This document shows, one piece after another, positions 27,601 through 42,600 of a DNA stretch of 64,000 bases (the first letter of the stretch is position 1; every line of letters starts with the position of its first letter). The translations under genes and the position numbers were made by a program. The DNA is from Pieris napi. Its lineage: Eukaryota > Arthropoda > Insecta > Lepidoptera > Pieridae. A model generated the notes under the pieces. That model was not told the origin of the DNA and made no database searches. It worked only from the letters and a program-made list of their open reading frames with translations. Location: positions 4,030,001-4,094,000 of the forward strand of contig NC_062239.1 in the NCBI RefSeq assembly GCF_905475465.1. The letters are read 5' to 3'.

Positions 27601-30600
27601 GCTTAATTTTACATCCTTTCTATAGAATTTATGTGAATTAGAAATCTTCAAAATGTCATATGAATTATACCCACATATTTTACACAACCCACAGAATTTA
27701 TAATTATATTGTTGTGCCCTTGTTGCATTTAATTACTACTCTATTGAGTAATTAACTTTTGTAGCAACGTTATTTTATCGTGGAATTGTTTTAGATTAAT
27801 TTTTATTTCTATTTAATTTACATTCACGCCTTACGAGTGGCTAATCATTCAAACTAATAGATACTTTCCCATAATTCAGAAATCAAATAATAAATCATAA
27901 TTGTTATCTTAAATGATGATGATTCTGCCTTGTAAAGTCCAATTTATGCTACTAGATGCTGAGTACTAGTTACTTGTGATTAATCTGGTTGAGTATGATG
28001 GATTGGATTCGAAAGTATTATCCATCAAAATTATCCGGGTATGTTTCATAAAACCCAACAAACCCATGCACGAAATAATTAAATTATAAATGGATTCCTT
28101 AATTAATACTGTCATGCGTAAGATTTTAAAATTTCAAAAAAGTTAAGTTAATTTTAATTTCTACCATTTCATAGTATTTTTATGATTCTGGTATATGTGT
28201 TTTCAAATGTATATTAAAATAAATTGGGTTTTCGATTCGATGTCATTCTTGATATGACTTTGATCTAAAATCTCTATAATCAAATTGAATTATAAGTAAA
28301 TTTTATGTCGGAAAATTTAGTGTTTATGTCCCATTAAGTATTATAACAATGGCACGATCGATGCTATACCAGAATTTCAGAGTAAGATCAAATGAAATTT
28401 GAATTATTTAGAATTCGAAATTATCGGTAATGGCGAAAAATTCGAAAGCGCTCAAAAAATAACGGGTACCAATTTTCCGACAGCTATAAAGCCCGAGAGT
28501 TCTGGAAATATTTCATACCCATAAAATCTCATAACTTTTTTCGATAATTCAGTTAAAAGGTTCTCGGAAACTTCTCAATCTCCGCTGCAGCTTTTGCAAT
28601 TAAAAAACATAAAAGCTTTTCACACATGCCATAACATACTAGCTTTCCAATCATCAAACTCATTATAATATTTTCCATATTTGGAACCTGTCAATAGCAG
28701 ATAGCAATCTCATAGTTACCAAACATACGGGTTCCTATATTTTCTTGTGTGTTTTAATGTGTTTTGTATAATTTAAAATTGGTAGGATGGACTTGTTTTC
28801 TAGTTTAGTACTATAACAGCTAAAGAATTCAGAGAGAAATTTAACTGTGATCTGACACTCACATCTGTCAAAAATCTTAGGATTTTGAGAGCAGAGATAG
28901 TTTGGGCTAGGCCTTGAACCTTGCCCCTTTAGACTTGAGTGATGCGATCATGTATCAACCCGATATGAACGCATACACTTCAATTCTCAGTACTATTGTT
29001 TTAATACAAAAAACAGATTTTAATAAAAAATTCCCTTCCTTTACAGGGTCGTAACGGCAAGGGCTCTATATTTGTTTGGGCTTCGGGTAACGGGGGCAGA
29101 GAGCACGACAACTGCAATTGTGATGGATATACAAACTCTATCTGGACTTTGTCAATATCTTCGGCCACTGAACGAGGCGAGGTTCCGTGGTACTCAGAAA
29201 TGTGCAGCTCTACTCTCGCTGCGACTTACAGCAGTGGAGCTGTGCTTGAGAAGCAGGTGAGCTATTTTTTATAGAAAGGGTCAGTTTAATATGTGAGAAA
29301 AAATATACCTATAACTCCATTTGACTCGACGCGACGGTATGATTTCTAGGTGGCATTATAAGGTACGATAACATAAGACAATTGTATCGAGGAAGGTGCA
29401 GTGTATTATTTACAATATATGAGTTGAACAATATTAATATTGATAGTACCTAACCATGTAAGAGACAAATAAAAATCTCCTAACTAATAATTCGTAAGAC
29501 AATCAAAGAAACAATTTTATACAACTGAATATAAACATGAAATAAAAAGAAACAATTTTTCACGTTAAAGTGCACGTTCGTTATTTGTAGGAGACCTAGC
29601 GGCTTGAGCGTGTAACTCTCATCCCTAAGGTCGTCGGTTCGAACCCCGGCTGTGCACTAATGGACTTTTCTGTCTATGTGCCAACATAACTCTCGCTGTA
29701 TGAAGGGGGAAAATTTCGTAAAGAAACCTACTTAACTGTTATTAAAAGTTAAATAATCACGAAACAGATATAGAGACTAAACCTCCAAGGATTATAGCGC
29801 CACCGGTTATTTTTACTAGTTATATGTGTTATATATATTACATAGCTTCGTCATGAAGGGGCCACTTCAAAAATGTTGTATATCCGATTATGCACGCTGT
29901 TAAATATTAGGAATTACTTCCTACTAAATATTAAGTGAAAATGATATTTTACAGTACGAAAACAATAAACAACCATATCTCTTTTATCTCCCGGGGCCAA
30001 GTTAGCAACTATTTATAATGTAACTTTATAACTGACAACGCTGCACGCTTGTGTTGAAAGCTGTAAAATGTCTACAACAAGGCTTCAACAATTTTTATTA
30101 CGTCGCGTTGTCTGAAATTCCTAGTACAATTCATTCCGAACATCCAGGAATTGTATGATCGAATTTTCCTCACAAAACATTGTGACAACTCGGAACATCT
30201 GTTTAGTTAGATTTGAAACTTACATCGCTACATATATTTACGTTTTAATACATTAAATCACGCTGAATAAAAGATATTTGATATAAATATATGTGATATA
30301 ATGTCCATTAAAATTTAAAATGTCTATGGAAGACGATGAATTAGGTAACTAAACAAATATTTAAAACAATGAGAAAGAAAAGAGCGTACCAATTCTTAAA
30401 AGGCCGGCACCGCACTTGCGCGCCCTTTGGTGATGTGAGTGGGCGGTATCATTTACCATGAGGTGAGCCTCCTGTCCGTGTTACATAAAAGATTTAAAAA
30501 AATATACATGTCGTTTGTAAGTTATAATTTAAGAAATACATTTTCTTACTATATATTTGATTGTGTTCCGAATTGTATATGTGGATTAGGATATTAGCTT

Positions 30601-33600
30601 TTTACCGATAAAAATTACTAAATTAAACCTCAAGACATTGAATAAAAATTACCAGTAAAATCGTAAGCCTCTTAATTACATTAAAACCACACCGCCACAT
30701 TCCTTTACATGTAAATATAATAATCACAATAATAAATTTTAAACGACGTGCATAAAATAATAATGGTAATTTTAATATAACAAATAGGATAGCTGATCAT
30801 AAACATCCACTATCTTGTCTATCAAGAAAGAATACAAGAATTCAGAAGTTTTGAATTTTTGAGATTCGATAAACCCCTCATAGGCGCAATTGGGTTTATC
30901 GGTGAAAAACAAAGTTGAAAAATACATTTATTGTAACATACATGTTCTGTAGATTAACAGCTTAATAAACTTCTACTATACTAAAGACATACGTACGTGC
31001 TAATTAGTAATGGGTAAATATGCTTATACATTTTTAAACAAACTAGTACAAAACAAATGAGGTGACCTTTCCGTATAGTCTGAAACTTTGTTAAAACATT
31101 CGTTATTTTTTATTCCCTGTTTTTAAAAGCTAACTGAATATGGACTATTCTATTTACAATGTAGAATCGTGCAAAGAATACCATACTAACCACAATACTA
31201 TGAAAACGTTAATAAATTCATTTATCGAATAAAGGGAACTATGAATGGAGCTAATTACTTAATAATAGAAATTTGGTTATTAAAGGAACATAACATAACA
31301 TTTCAAGAGTTGAAAAAAATCTAAAAATCATTTATTTAAGTATTTTTAAAAATAGAACACAAGAAAAGAGTGTCTTCTCTTTAAAAGAGACTGTAAGTAG
31401 TGTTATTGGACACTTTCTTATGTTAAATATCCTTATTAGTAAATAAGGTTAGACTTAAATTTGCTTATTAGTCTTTAGTTAGGCTAGATCGTAATGTTCC
31501 ATGATGTCTCAGTGAGACAATGCATTAAAAATACATTTAATTATTTTCTAAGCTAAATTAAACCTCTTCGCCAAAATTTATCCAACTGACTTCGTCATAT
31601 ATTTTTACTTAGGTGACGTTACTGAGCTTCATAACATATTTGTTATACGACGTTAATTTTTACTAAAAATTGTATTAAATAAGTAAAAGTCGCTAATACG
31701 TCAGAAGCAAATTTTATCAATTTGTAGTATAAATATGTAATCTGTTCTTAATTCAAACAACTTGATGTAGTCATATTTAATTTTTACTTTAACGTTGTCG
31801 TCTAGGTGGTGACTACAGATCTACATCACACATGTACAACAAGCCACACGGGTACATCAGCCTCTGCTCCGCTTGCTGCGGGAATTTGTGCTTTAGCCTT
31901 ACAAGCCAATAAGGAACTGACGTGGAGGGATATGCAGCATATTGGTAAGTGTTTCCCTTGTCCGCTATACGCGCGCTACTATAGTTTTATGAAAAAAAAA
32001 GTTTAACTAATAACGACCTTAGTCGAGCAAATAATTGAGGAATAAGAAAGCTTAATATATATCGTAGACGAAGAAGTCTTCGTTTTAGAACTTCTATGGA
32101 AGTTTATTTTAATTTTTTACCTGTGATAAGTATTGTTATTATTGAATGAGCGGTCTATCCCGGTGTTAAATACAGCCTACGTTACTCAGCAGTAATGAAT
32201 TATTCTAATTGTGAAATAATTTTTGAATACGGGATTGAGACTAATTTTACATTAGATTTTCCAGAGGTTGAGGTTATTCGTTACAAACATGCAAATCTTG
32301 TAAATTCTTTAATATTAGTATATAATATATTGTATTCCTAATGCTTTTGAGTCGAACATAATATACTATTAATTGCTCACAGGTAAAAACAGGCCAGAAT
32401 TCGTATAAGTAACTTTCCTCTAGCAAGCTTTTTGAAACATTTTATTTGTTCAAAGAACCAACACGGAACGACAAACCATTGAGAGAATGCATCACATACA
32501 ACATAAAAAAGTGACGAAATACATTACACAGCGTTAGTCTACTTTCGCGACAAAATCTACATCTGTTAGAAGCGAACGACGTAGTAAAATAAAACTCAAA
32601 CAATTACGGTAAAGCTGGATTTCAACTGGAAACAGAAAAATATTTTTAAACATTCACTTCCGTTCCATTTGACTTAAGATGTACTTAACTGTTTCAAGGT
32701 AAAATCGCCTTACCTTCTTAGCGGAAAATGCTTTCACAGAAAGATTTGGCACAAGATAAACGGTAATCCTATTTTCTTTGCCGGTTGTGTGACATATTCT
32801 TTATGTTATAAAAGAAAAAGCTGCCTACGAAACTCCTTTCTCCTCCTCACAAATTTGGTTTAAATGTTTAATTATTAATAAAAAAAAATACAAATAAATA
32901 TTATTAACAAAAATAGAATCTATATTAATCTGATTGCTTACTGAAGATTAATTTTATAATAGGTAAAAAAACAATATGTATGTATATTTGGAATACATAC
33001 AGTATTTTTGCAGTGCTTAAAACATAATGGTTTAATAATCTTTGAAACTTATTTCCTTTTAATAATATTTAAATTTTATATTTTCGTTGATTGGAATTTT
33101 CAGTAATCAACATTGCGATAAGTTTATCCGGATTAAAAATCCAAATCCATTCTTCACGCTATTTTTTGTCATATGAACGGTAGTATTCAAACCGTAGGCT
33201 ATTTAATACTCCCCAATTTTTTATTTTATTTTTGAAGAGTACCATGGTTATTCAGATTATTTCACAGATACAAACACGTTCATTTTGAAAACAAAAACAT
33301 TTAACAAACCGGTTTAATCGAGTTAAAAATAAACAAAAGATAAATACAACAACGTATTCAAATTATAATTACGTTTTTATTGCTTCCTGTTAAAGCGTGA
33401 ATAATGTATTAACAATAATGTATTAACGGTCTTGGTTGCTCATTATAAAACAAGTTAGTCATTATCTATATATATAAAAATGAAACCCGTTTTCCGTTGT
33501 CACGACATAACATGAAAACGGCTTGACCGATTTGTCTGATTCTTTTTTTATAATATTCCTTGAAGTACGAGGATGGTTCTTACGGAGAGAAAAATTTAAA

Positions 33601-36600
33601 AAAATTGAGTAAAAAGGTCTAAAAACAACACTTTTCTATATTCCCATACAAAATATTCGTAATAATACTTAAAAGTCAATTTGAACTTTAATACCATATC
33701 ATAAAAAGTTCAAGTGTTAGTGGAAGGGTTCTGGGAAAGTAAATTTTAATTTTTTGACATAATGTTTTTGTTGTCTTATCAACTTTCTTTTTTTTATCTT
33801 ACTAGCCAGTCGGTGTCCCGAATAGCAGAATAAGTATTTAAAAAAATAAAGAATCGACTGTCAGGCGGTACGATGTTCGACAGGCCAGCTAGTATTAATA
33901 TAAAAATACTAAATCAGTGAAATATATATATTACGAAAGAAAATTAGCATATAAACTAGAAGTATTTTTTAGACTGTATATTCTTTGTTCCCTATCAGTA
34001 TGGCTAGAAGATCGCGGTTAAATCAATATTAGTTTTCCATGGACTTTCCATATGACTAAGTTTTACCTAGAATCAATGTAATTATACTTCGTTTACTGTA
34101 TTTTAAAAGTCAGTGTTCATATTTACGTTTTGAAGTTCGATTTTTAAATAATGTTAATATTTGACAATGAACAATTATTATAAGAATAAGAGGTATTCTC
34201 GTCTGTCCTATTTCATCACAGCGTAGACACAGAAATAATATGACAGAAAGAGACGAACTTTTAGAAACCTCGAAGTTTATATAATCTATATAAATCTCTT
34301 TTTCGTAAATCATACAAATAAATTAATTATTTTGCCTTTTTTTAAATGACACGAAATACTATGGTTCGAAAATTACAATAATATGTTTGTATTAACAATT
34401 ATGCAAACATATTTTAATGTTAATTATTCTTAATGAATGTTTTGCTTCAAATTAATTTTCTGATGTATGTGAAAATTAACTGAAATAGTTTTAGGAGCAA
34501 TTTAATCGTATTGTTTGCTAAATTTTATCGCTTAACAGGAGCTATTTAAAGACATGCATGAATTATAAATGTTCCCGGGATTACAAACTTATAACCATTT
34601 TATATGTTACATACATAATTTGAGAACATGAAATGGAATATTATTATTGAAATGCTAATATGATTGGAAATATAAGCGTTTATTAGATTAAGAAGTAAAT
34701 TTTCACTTATTTTTAATTATAAATAAATAATATTCTTAAATTAATGTCGTGTGAACAGTGGTTCGAACAGCACGACCGGAACGACTGAGCACGGGTGGTG
34801 AATGGCGAGTGAACGGTGTCGGTCGGAACGTTTCTCATTCGTTCGGCTACGGGCTTCTCGATGCAGCAGGCATGGTACGACTTGCCAGGTCTTGGAAAAC
34901 AGTACCTCCGCAACGAAGGTGTGAACTGGCCGCTTCAACGCCCCAGAGAGCTGTACCACCGAAGTCATCAATATCTTTACGGGTTAGTATGTGATTATTT
35001 ATATGGTTCAAAAGAGATAAGTATCTATGTTTATTAATTTATATACAAGGCATACTAACAATTTACTTATAAAGAAAACATAACATTAAAAGACACAGAA
35101 CATTCATGTACATGAATAATAAGTATACACGACATATACAAAGATACACTAACAGATTAAAATCAAAACAAAGCACACAAAAACTTTTTATTAGTAAAGA
35201 AAAATTAAAAAGGTTAATTGTGATTTATCGAGTTTTATAAAAACAATGACTAATAAGGTTTCATGAGCCCTTTAGAACTGTTTAGCAGGTGCAAGTTTAA
35301 TTCCTGTATAACTTCGATTTTGGAAAGCAGATGAAATTAATGGAGGTATATTTTCCACAATTAACTGACTGACGCAAGAGTGATTGTAAAATTTGGTTTC
35401 TTCGTTTCGTAAACGCATTTAGCGTTTTAATCTGTTAGACATTTATTTTCTATTAGCGGTAGCGGTATTTCGCTGCAGTATGCTTTTTACACATATATTG
35501 TAAAACCACATATCGGGGTGTGGCACATTTTGCAGCTCGATGCTCTACTCTCTATGTGGCCTCTAAAAGTTCTTTAATGTAAAATAGCGGTTACGTGTAT
35601 TCAACATTATTTATTAAAATATAGAATAATATAATTATTCAAAGTAAGCTTAACCAAATTCATTATGACAACACTCGATATTGTATCAAAGTTATATCAT
35701 TTTATTTATTGTGGTCGGTCCTAACTCTAGTTCTTTTATTTCAGTTGGACGTGAGCGCCTGCCCCGGGGTAAACTACCTAGAGCATGTCCAAGCGCGAGT
35801 ATCGTTATCGGCAACTCGTCGTGGTGACCTACGTATCACACTCACTTCACCAGCTGGTACACGGGTCACTTTACTTACGCCCAGGTAACAAATATATATT
35901 TATCGATCCATGGGATATCATTTATTCATGTAGAACAGAGAGTCAATATTTCTTATATCTGCAAAATTAGTATTGAGCAAGGTATCTTTCCTTAGAAAAT
36001 AAGTAATATAACATCCATCTATTAAGCAGGCAATAAAATATAAATTTCAAACTACTGTCCCATTTCTCTACTTCCAACCCTCGTTTAAACTACAAAAAAT
36101 AATTTACGTCTGAATACCTAATTACTTAGAAAAAGAACTTATGCTTGCAAACAATTTGGGTTCGGACATAATTGATCTACAGAAGATGTAACTGCTGGAT
36201 TAGTTGAGATTATAAGTTAAAATTAAGATGAAGGACAAAGGTGTTTCTGGTATTTTTCTTCATCTAGCCAAAGCTTTCGACACTGTTTCCAGGTCACTTC
36301 TACTTGTAAAATTAGAAAGACTAGGAATACGTGGAAACATCCTCCGTTGGTTTCAGTCCTATTTATCCAATAGAAAGTAGAGTTCGAATTCATGGGTGCG
36401 GCAATAAATTAGAGATGATGGTCATGTGGTTTGCCCCAGGGAAGCGTTCGTTCAGGGAAGTACATCGCTTTAGTGTACTTCAATAATTTATGTTCTCTCG
36501 AGCTCCCAAATGCCAAACTCATTTCTTTTGCTGATGACACAGCAATACTCTTTTACTCACACTCTTGGGAAGAAGCCGCACTATCAGCTCAATTAGGTCT

Positions 36601-39600
36601 TCGCCAAATTACTCAATGGCTTTCAAATAATCTCCTTTCCCTCAATACGTTCAAATCCAAATACATATATCGAAGTCTACCAAACTAGACCCAATCCCGC
36701 CTATTAACACTCCTGTTCAAACCTTCACAAAAATTGTCCTTTCCTGAAATCCACTAAGACTACCGAGGAACTGGTATTAATCATAGATTCGAGACTTTAT
36801 TGGGGACCTCAAATAAATTACCTTTGTTCGAGTTCGCAAACTTATGAATGAATTCAAATGCCTCAGAAAACCTTCCACATACAATCAAGATAGTGTCACG
36901 TACATTATGCCAGTCGATATTATCCTACTGCATCTCAGTATGGGGTGAAGCGACATCGTTTCCAACGCTGAAAATTGAGCGTGCTTATGAAACTTCAAAT
37001 TTTTACGATTATACAAAATTTCTAACGTTTACACTACTTACTATATGACTTAATGACAATATACCCACACCATATCATACACAATGCAAACCTACATATA
37101 GCGCAACTGAACGGATTGCATAGCTACGCCCTACGCTTTTTCTCTTTCATGGGCTAGGCTATATCTTTAACTACTTTTTCACAAACAATGTTCACTCTTG
37201 ATACAAAATATCTTCTCAACCTGTCTTATCGTGCAGCTGTAGGAAAATTATACCAAATGTTATGTAGAATTTATTACTTTAAGTACGCTTATATAAAAGT
37301 ATGTCAAATGGAAGAGACTGAGAGAGAAGAGACTACCCGCGATACAGGGAATTCTAGTGTTGGGGCTAGTACACTTTCTCATTTTGTGTAATGAAATTTT
37401 TCTTTATTTATTTCTAAACATTACGTCACGAGAACCCAAATATTTTGAGTAAAGCAAATAAACGACTACATAGAACGTTGTCTTAACTTCCTTTGTACAT
37501 TAAATTCAGCTAATATATGTAAGTTATGTTCGAAAATTAAATCGTTCTAAGTGGCTCAACTTGTCAGTGAACGTAAAGCCAGAGAAAAGCCGCTTGGCGC
37601 GTTTCATGTAGCTTATTTAAAACATTACCGTATTCCTTCAACTAAGTAGTAATAACGTCGCTTTGAACATGTTATAAAATGTGAACTATACGTTTTAAGG
37701 AAGAACTAAACATCTTTCAATTTTCAAGAAGTACCTGAAGATATTGAAGTATTCCTTTTCCTTTATGCAGTAAAAATTTTCTACATTAAAATAATCTACG
37801 ATTCAAATGTTTTTATATACGCTGTGTTATCAATAATGCTTATAGTATTATAAAGTATCGCCACAACCTTTTTAGGTAACCTTTTATTTCTGTATCCGTT
37901 TTGTGATCATTTGTTTTTCTAAAAGCCGCCGACTTTTTATTGATGCCGGTTTCCTCACGATGCATTACTTAACCGTACGAGCGACGGTCAAATGCGCACC
38001 GACAGAAAGTCTATTGGCGAACACCTGGGCTTCGAACTTACGACCACAAGGCTGAGAGTCACACGTTGAAGCCACTAGGCCAACGCTGGTTTATTGATTA
38101 CAAAAAAATATTATAAAGGGTCTTAAGTTTAGTTTTTTTTTAATAATTATAAGTAGAATTATATAATACTCCATTTTATTAAATACGTATCCATCTGTTT
38201 CTAAAATCATCTTGTAAATAACTTAATGAATAAAGCGTCTATTCTGAAACTAGGTTATGTTTAGCTAAACTAGGTGATTATTTCCAGACAGCACGACTTG
38301 TCCCGCTCTGGGTTCAATTCCTGGCCATTCATGTCAGTTCACATGTGGGGCGAATCACCCCTTGGCGAGTGGCTGCTTGAAGTTTCTAACGAGGGAAGAT
38401 TTATGGGTATGTAGACTAATAATAGAAAAATTAAATGTGTTAAAAGTTCAACTTATTCTTGTCCTAACGTATATAATAATCTCAGCTTCAATCAAAACAA
38501 TGTCTTATCTAACTCATAATTGTAGTTAGACAAAGTAATCTTGGGAAGTTAATTTCGATAGTTTAATTGCACAATAAACCCTCAAATTTGCAAACTAATT
38601 ATATACGATCTTAATCCTTTATAACCAGCAAATCCTGTGAATAATGAAACTATCGCGAACGTTTCAACTCAAATGCGATCGGAGAGAAATTGCAATACAA
38701 TTTAGTTACTACCTCACGGGAGATTACAAACTTTATCGATTTCAACTTTGAAGCCTCCTAAAGCGTTAGCTGTAAATCAAGATCTTTCTAAACTCCGGTG
38801 TCAATTCTATTACAATTGAATCAATTTAAACTTTGAGAGTCGGACATTTTACCTTGTGTATACCATAGGTCGAGCGACATTACAAGACTGGTCATTAACT
38901 TTCTACGGAACGAGCGTACCGGCTGCTAAAAACGATCCGATACCCTTCAGAAATCCAATAATACGTAAGAGTAACGCGACGAGACCCGTCGTAGTGCAAG
39001 CGGGACGAAAGAACAAAGGGAAGACCATTCCAATAGTCCCCACATATACAGTGGGATTAGTGAAGCGAAAAAAGAATAAGAATTCCAAGAATCCCAACAG
39101 AAATGCGCAGAAATCAAAACAGAGCCGTCCGGCAACTCGTTCGCCGATAGAAAGCTCGACGTTGCGAACGACGGCCCCAGATTTGAGTATGAATTTGCGG
39201 GGAGATCTGACGGACCCCCTGGCTGACGCTAGAGGACGCAAGATGTCAAGCCTGTTCGAGCAATATCCGAAAATCCAGAGAATATATCCAGCGCCGCTGC
39301 AAGCCAACGGTACATGCATGTTGTCCGTTTGCCGACCGTTTTATTTCAGCTATACGAACTTGCACGTCAATTACCTTTGTTCTACATACCGCAATTGCAT
39401 GTTGTGTGCGCAATTTTTTTCAGTGAAACATTCATTAGGAATTTTCGTCTGACGTTGTGTTTTTTTTTTAATTTCGCTTATTTTGAAATAGGTTGCGATT
39501 TTCGTAGTTTTTGCATTTGTTTTGTTACTGTGAATTTTTAAGTAGAATTGCGAGAGCAGTTTTTGCTGTTGAATAGTGATATTTCTAAGTAGATAGCTGC

Positions 39601-42600
39601 TGTTTTGTGACTATAGGCTTCCTTCTTAAACTGCTACGTATAACAGTCTTATTTTTCCAAAACACATTTTAGCATGTCCACACGTCCTTATAACTTGTTT
39701 TAAACTTTATATGTATTAGCTTTATAATCATTTTGAGATACAATTACAGATCCCATTGATCCTTTAATAAAACATTTACACAAGAACACATTAGGTCTTC
39801 CTTTTTAATTTATATTAAAATAATAAAAATAAAAAAAGCCTTTTTATTTCTAACAAAAGAACAAAGTAAACTTAATCCTATTATATTTTTTTAACAAAAT
39901 AAATTACACTATTAATTTTTATTGTAATACCCTACAGAACACCTCATTTACACAAAAATCCAAGACCATTCCCAAAATCTCACATACCTTATAAATTACA
40001 GCGGGGCCATTAAGCCAATGGGAGTTAATATTCTACGGTACTGAAACGCCGCCGCAAGATAACGACGCGTCACCTGAAAGCCCCCAGTTTCCCGAAATCC
40101 CGTCTTGGAGTGGAACAAATGAAAATAACCATCTGCCACCTGAACCACCAGAGGAACCCAAACATAACTCCATAGATGATGACCTAGCTCTCGTCTGGCA
40201 CGACTCACATGCTGTAAGTTCAATCTGTCTGTACGTTTTATATATATCGTGTAAAGAGTAATTTTGCCATTGAATAATTATACTTTTACTAGCTGACCCG
40301 GCAATAGTTGTTTGCCATGTATTATATTATTTCTAGGAAACATTATTTTAGTTCAATAAAAATAACCGTCATAAAAATAGGGGTTGATCGTAGAGGCGTA
40401 AAAATTAAGGGTTATATATACTTTTGTATGCTGTATCATAAAAAAATATAGTAGCCGATTCTCAGACTTACTGAATATGCGTTAAAAATTTCATAAGCGA
40501 GGTGAATGCGAAAATACGAGATACCTAAAAAAGCGTAGTAGTAATCATATTGGTAAACCAATTTATATATATATAGAATATAAAAATCTGTCCCATAACA
40601 GATTTTTATATTTTCTCTGATACCTCCATGGTGGTGTATGACGGATTCGAGGACTATGCAGGCAGGATTAGCACATTCTTACATAACTTGTTTATTTTTT
40701 ACAGTTTATAATTATTTTAAATTTGCCTTTACATTTCACTTATCGTCTGCATAATCCCTCGACCAACTTCATATGCACCGTAATATGAATATTGTGTATT
40801 CACTTGTTTTTTATCAATATTTTTAGTTATCTTCCTCACAATAACCTTTTAATTAAGAGTGCATTCGCGTTATAAAGAAATTATATTAAGCTATATTAAT
40901 CGGTTAAGTGCAGTTCGGTTGTGAAACCAAAGATGGGAAGACTTTATGGGCTGTCGGTCGCACCATTTACCGTTAAAATAAATCCCGGTTAATAGCAACT
41001 GTATTTGGCGTTTTTATTCATTGTTTTCATGAAAATATAATATGTTTTTATATGTTATCTTTAGCGTTGTGTGCTGATATTTGCCACTAGACAGAACAAT
41101 ATCAATTGTAGGAGATAAGCTTTTTGTGCCTAAACGGTTATTGCTAGTAATCGAACATACGTAACATACATAATCTATAGCATGAATAAATATGATTTTA
41201 TGCAAGCATTCAATACTGAAATCGTTTTGATGATATAAAACGCAATTTAATTTTAAAATATTTTTCTCTTTGCATAGATATTTCGTATATTCTGAGCTCT
41301 GGAAACGTCAATATTGGTACGAATTCAAATATAAATCTACGTTTTAACAGAACTGAACGCGTAGTTAGTTTAAACAATATATTTAAATACTATAAATAAC
41401 AATAATAAATATTAACATCTTATATTTTCTACTATATTTTAAGCAAATTTAAAATTTTATAACTATTATTTGAATCTTTATAAGTTAGATGCTATAATTT
41501 AGCCGTCCCTTACCAAAGCAAGGAATTGGGGCTTCTGTTTATTGTAACTTACAAAGCCGGAATTACATTAAGAAATTAGTGACATGCATGGGAAATCAGT
41601 TTCACGAAAGGAGTTTCGATATATGCGAAAGTAATTTCGTAAAATAATTAGTGTCATGAAATCCTCAGTATCCCAGTAACCATGGTCCCATCAGCATCAT
41701 AGGTTTATTTTTCTACATTCAATGTAGCTAAAGAGGTGCTTCTCTATAAACTTAAAATTCTGCGTTTTTTCTCAACTGGAAATAGTTTTAAGTCTTTATT
41801 TCTGTTTATTTTTGTGTCTTTATGTCTTTATTTTTGTTCTTTTAGAACGAAACGTATTCATAAAATTAATGCATGCATTACGAATTACGATATTGAATAA
41901 CACGTGAAACTTTTCGTAAAACTATTGTCACGAAATTAATTTCATGCCACTAATTTTGTAATGTAATTCCCTCTTTACGAATAGCACATAAGTAAGGTCT
42001 TATAAAATGTATATCCAAACAATGGAATATATAACTAAGGTTAGAAGGGCTTTTGGTCAAATTCTGTACGTGACTAGTGTGATTAAAATCCAATTGTATA
42101 TATAAATAAATCAAAGATTATATGTTGTATATCACATATACAGTTTACATATAAACGCAGGCCTTACTAACTCCTAGGAGTGCCCCTTCCTTACATATCT
42201 AGTTATTGTATACTCGAACGTGAACTACAGTTCCTATCGTCCAATTACAAATACGCGAAACGGCGCTCTCTATAGTTTCCATTCTAACGCATTTTAATAA
42301 TAAAATATAATTACTAATATAAGAAATTGACTTGCAGATTCGGGAAGAAAGTCCTGGAAATGGAATGGCCGGAAGCGGGTGTGCCACACACGCCGTCCAA
42401 GCTCCACATAGATGTTTAGGTTTGTGTTTACTTGTCCTCATACTTACAGCGGCCGACGCTTATTTAACACTAACTGGTATCAGCTTAGGGAGAGGCAGGT
42501 AGGTTTAATTGCCAGCCTTATTGGCGGTTCGAAGTAGTTAGCCACGGGTGAGCGAATTCATACATAATATTATATGGAAATACAATTATTATTTTTCTTA

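Noticed and set aside
29600..29650. tRNA gene suggested by a B-box-like ggttcgaaccc
   Set aside because: The sequence continues into a SINE body and related degenerate copies occur across the window, so it is a SINE head and not a working tRNA gene.
34713..34994. Minus-strand ORFs of 66-76 codons
   Set aside because: They are antisense shadows of the Fur1 exon at 34759-34982, which has strong homology and correct splice sites.
38903..39319. Minus-strand ORF of 138 codons
   Set aside because: Antisense to exon A. Its length follows from the codon bias of the Lys/Arg-rich linker.
39314..39541. ORFs following exon A
   Set aside because: They read through the intron after a valid donor at 39310. 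At most they represent intron retention.
42489..42510. Possible donor ggcag/gtaggt overlapping the stop codon of the short last exon
   Set aside because: Using it would end the exon in phase 2, while the exon at 46461 needs phase 1, so the tail would be out of frame.
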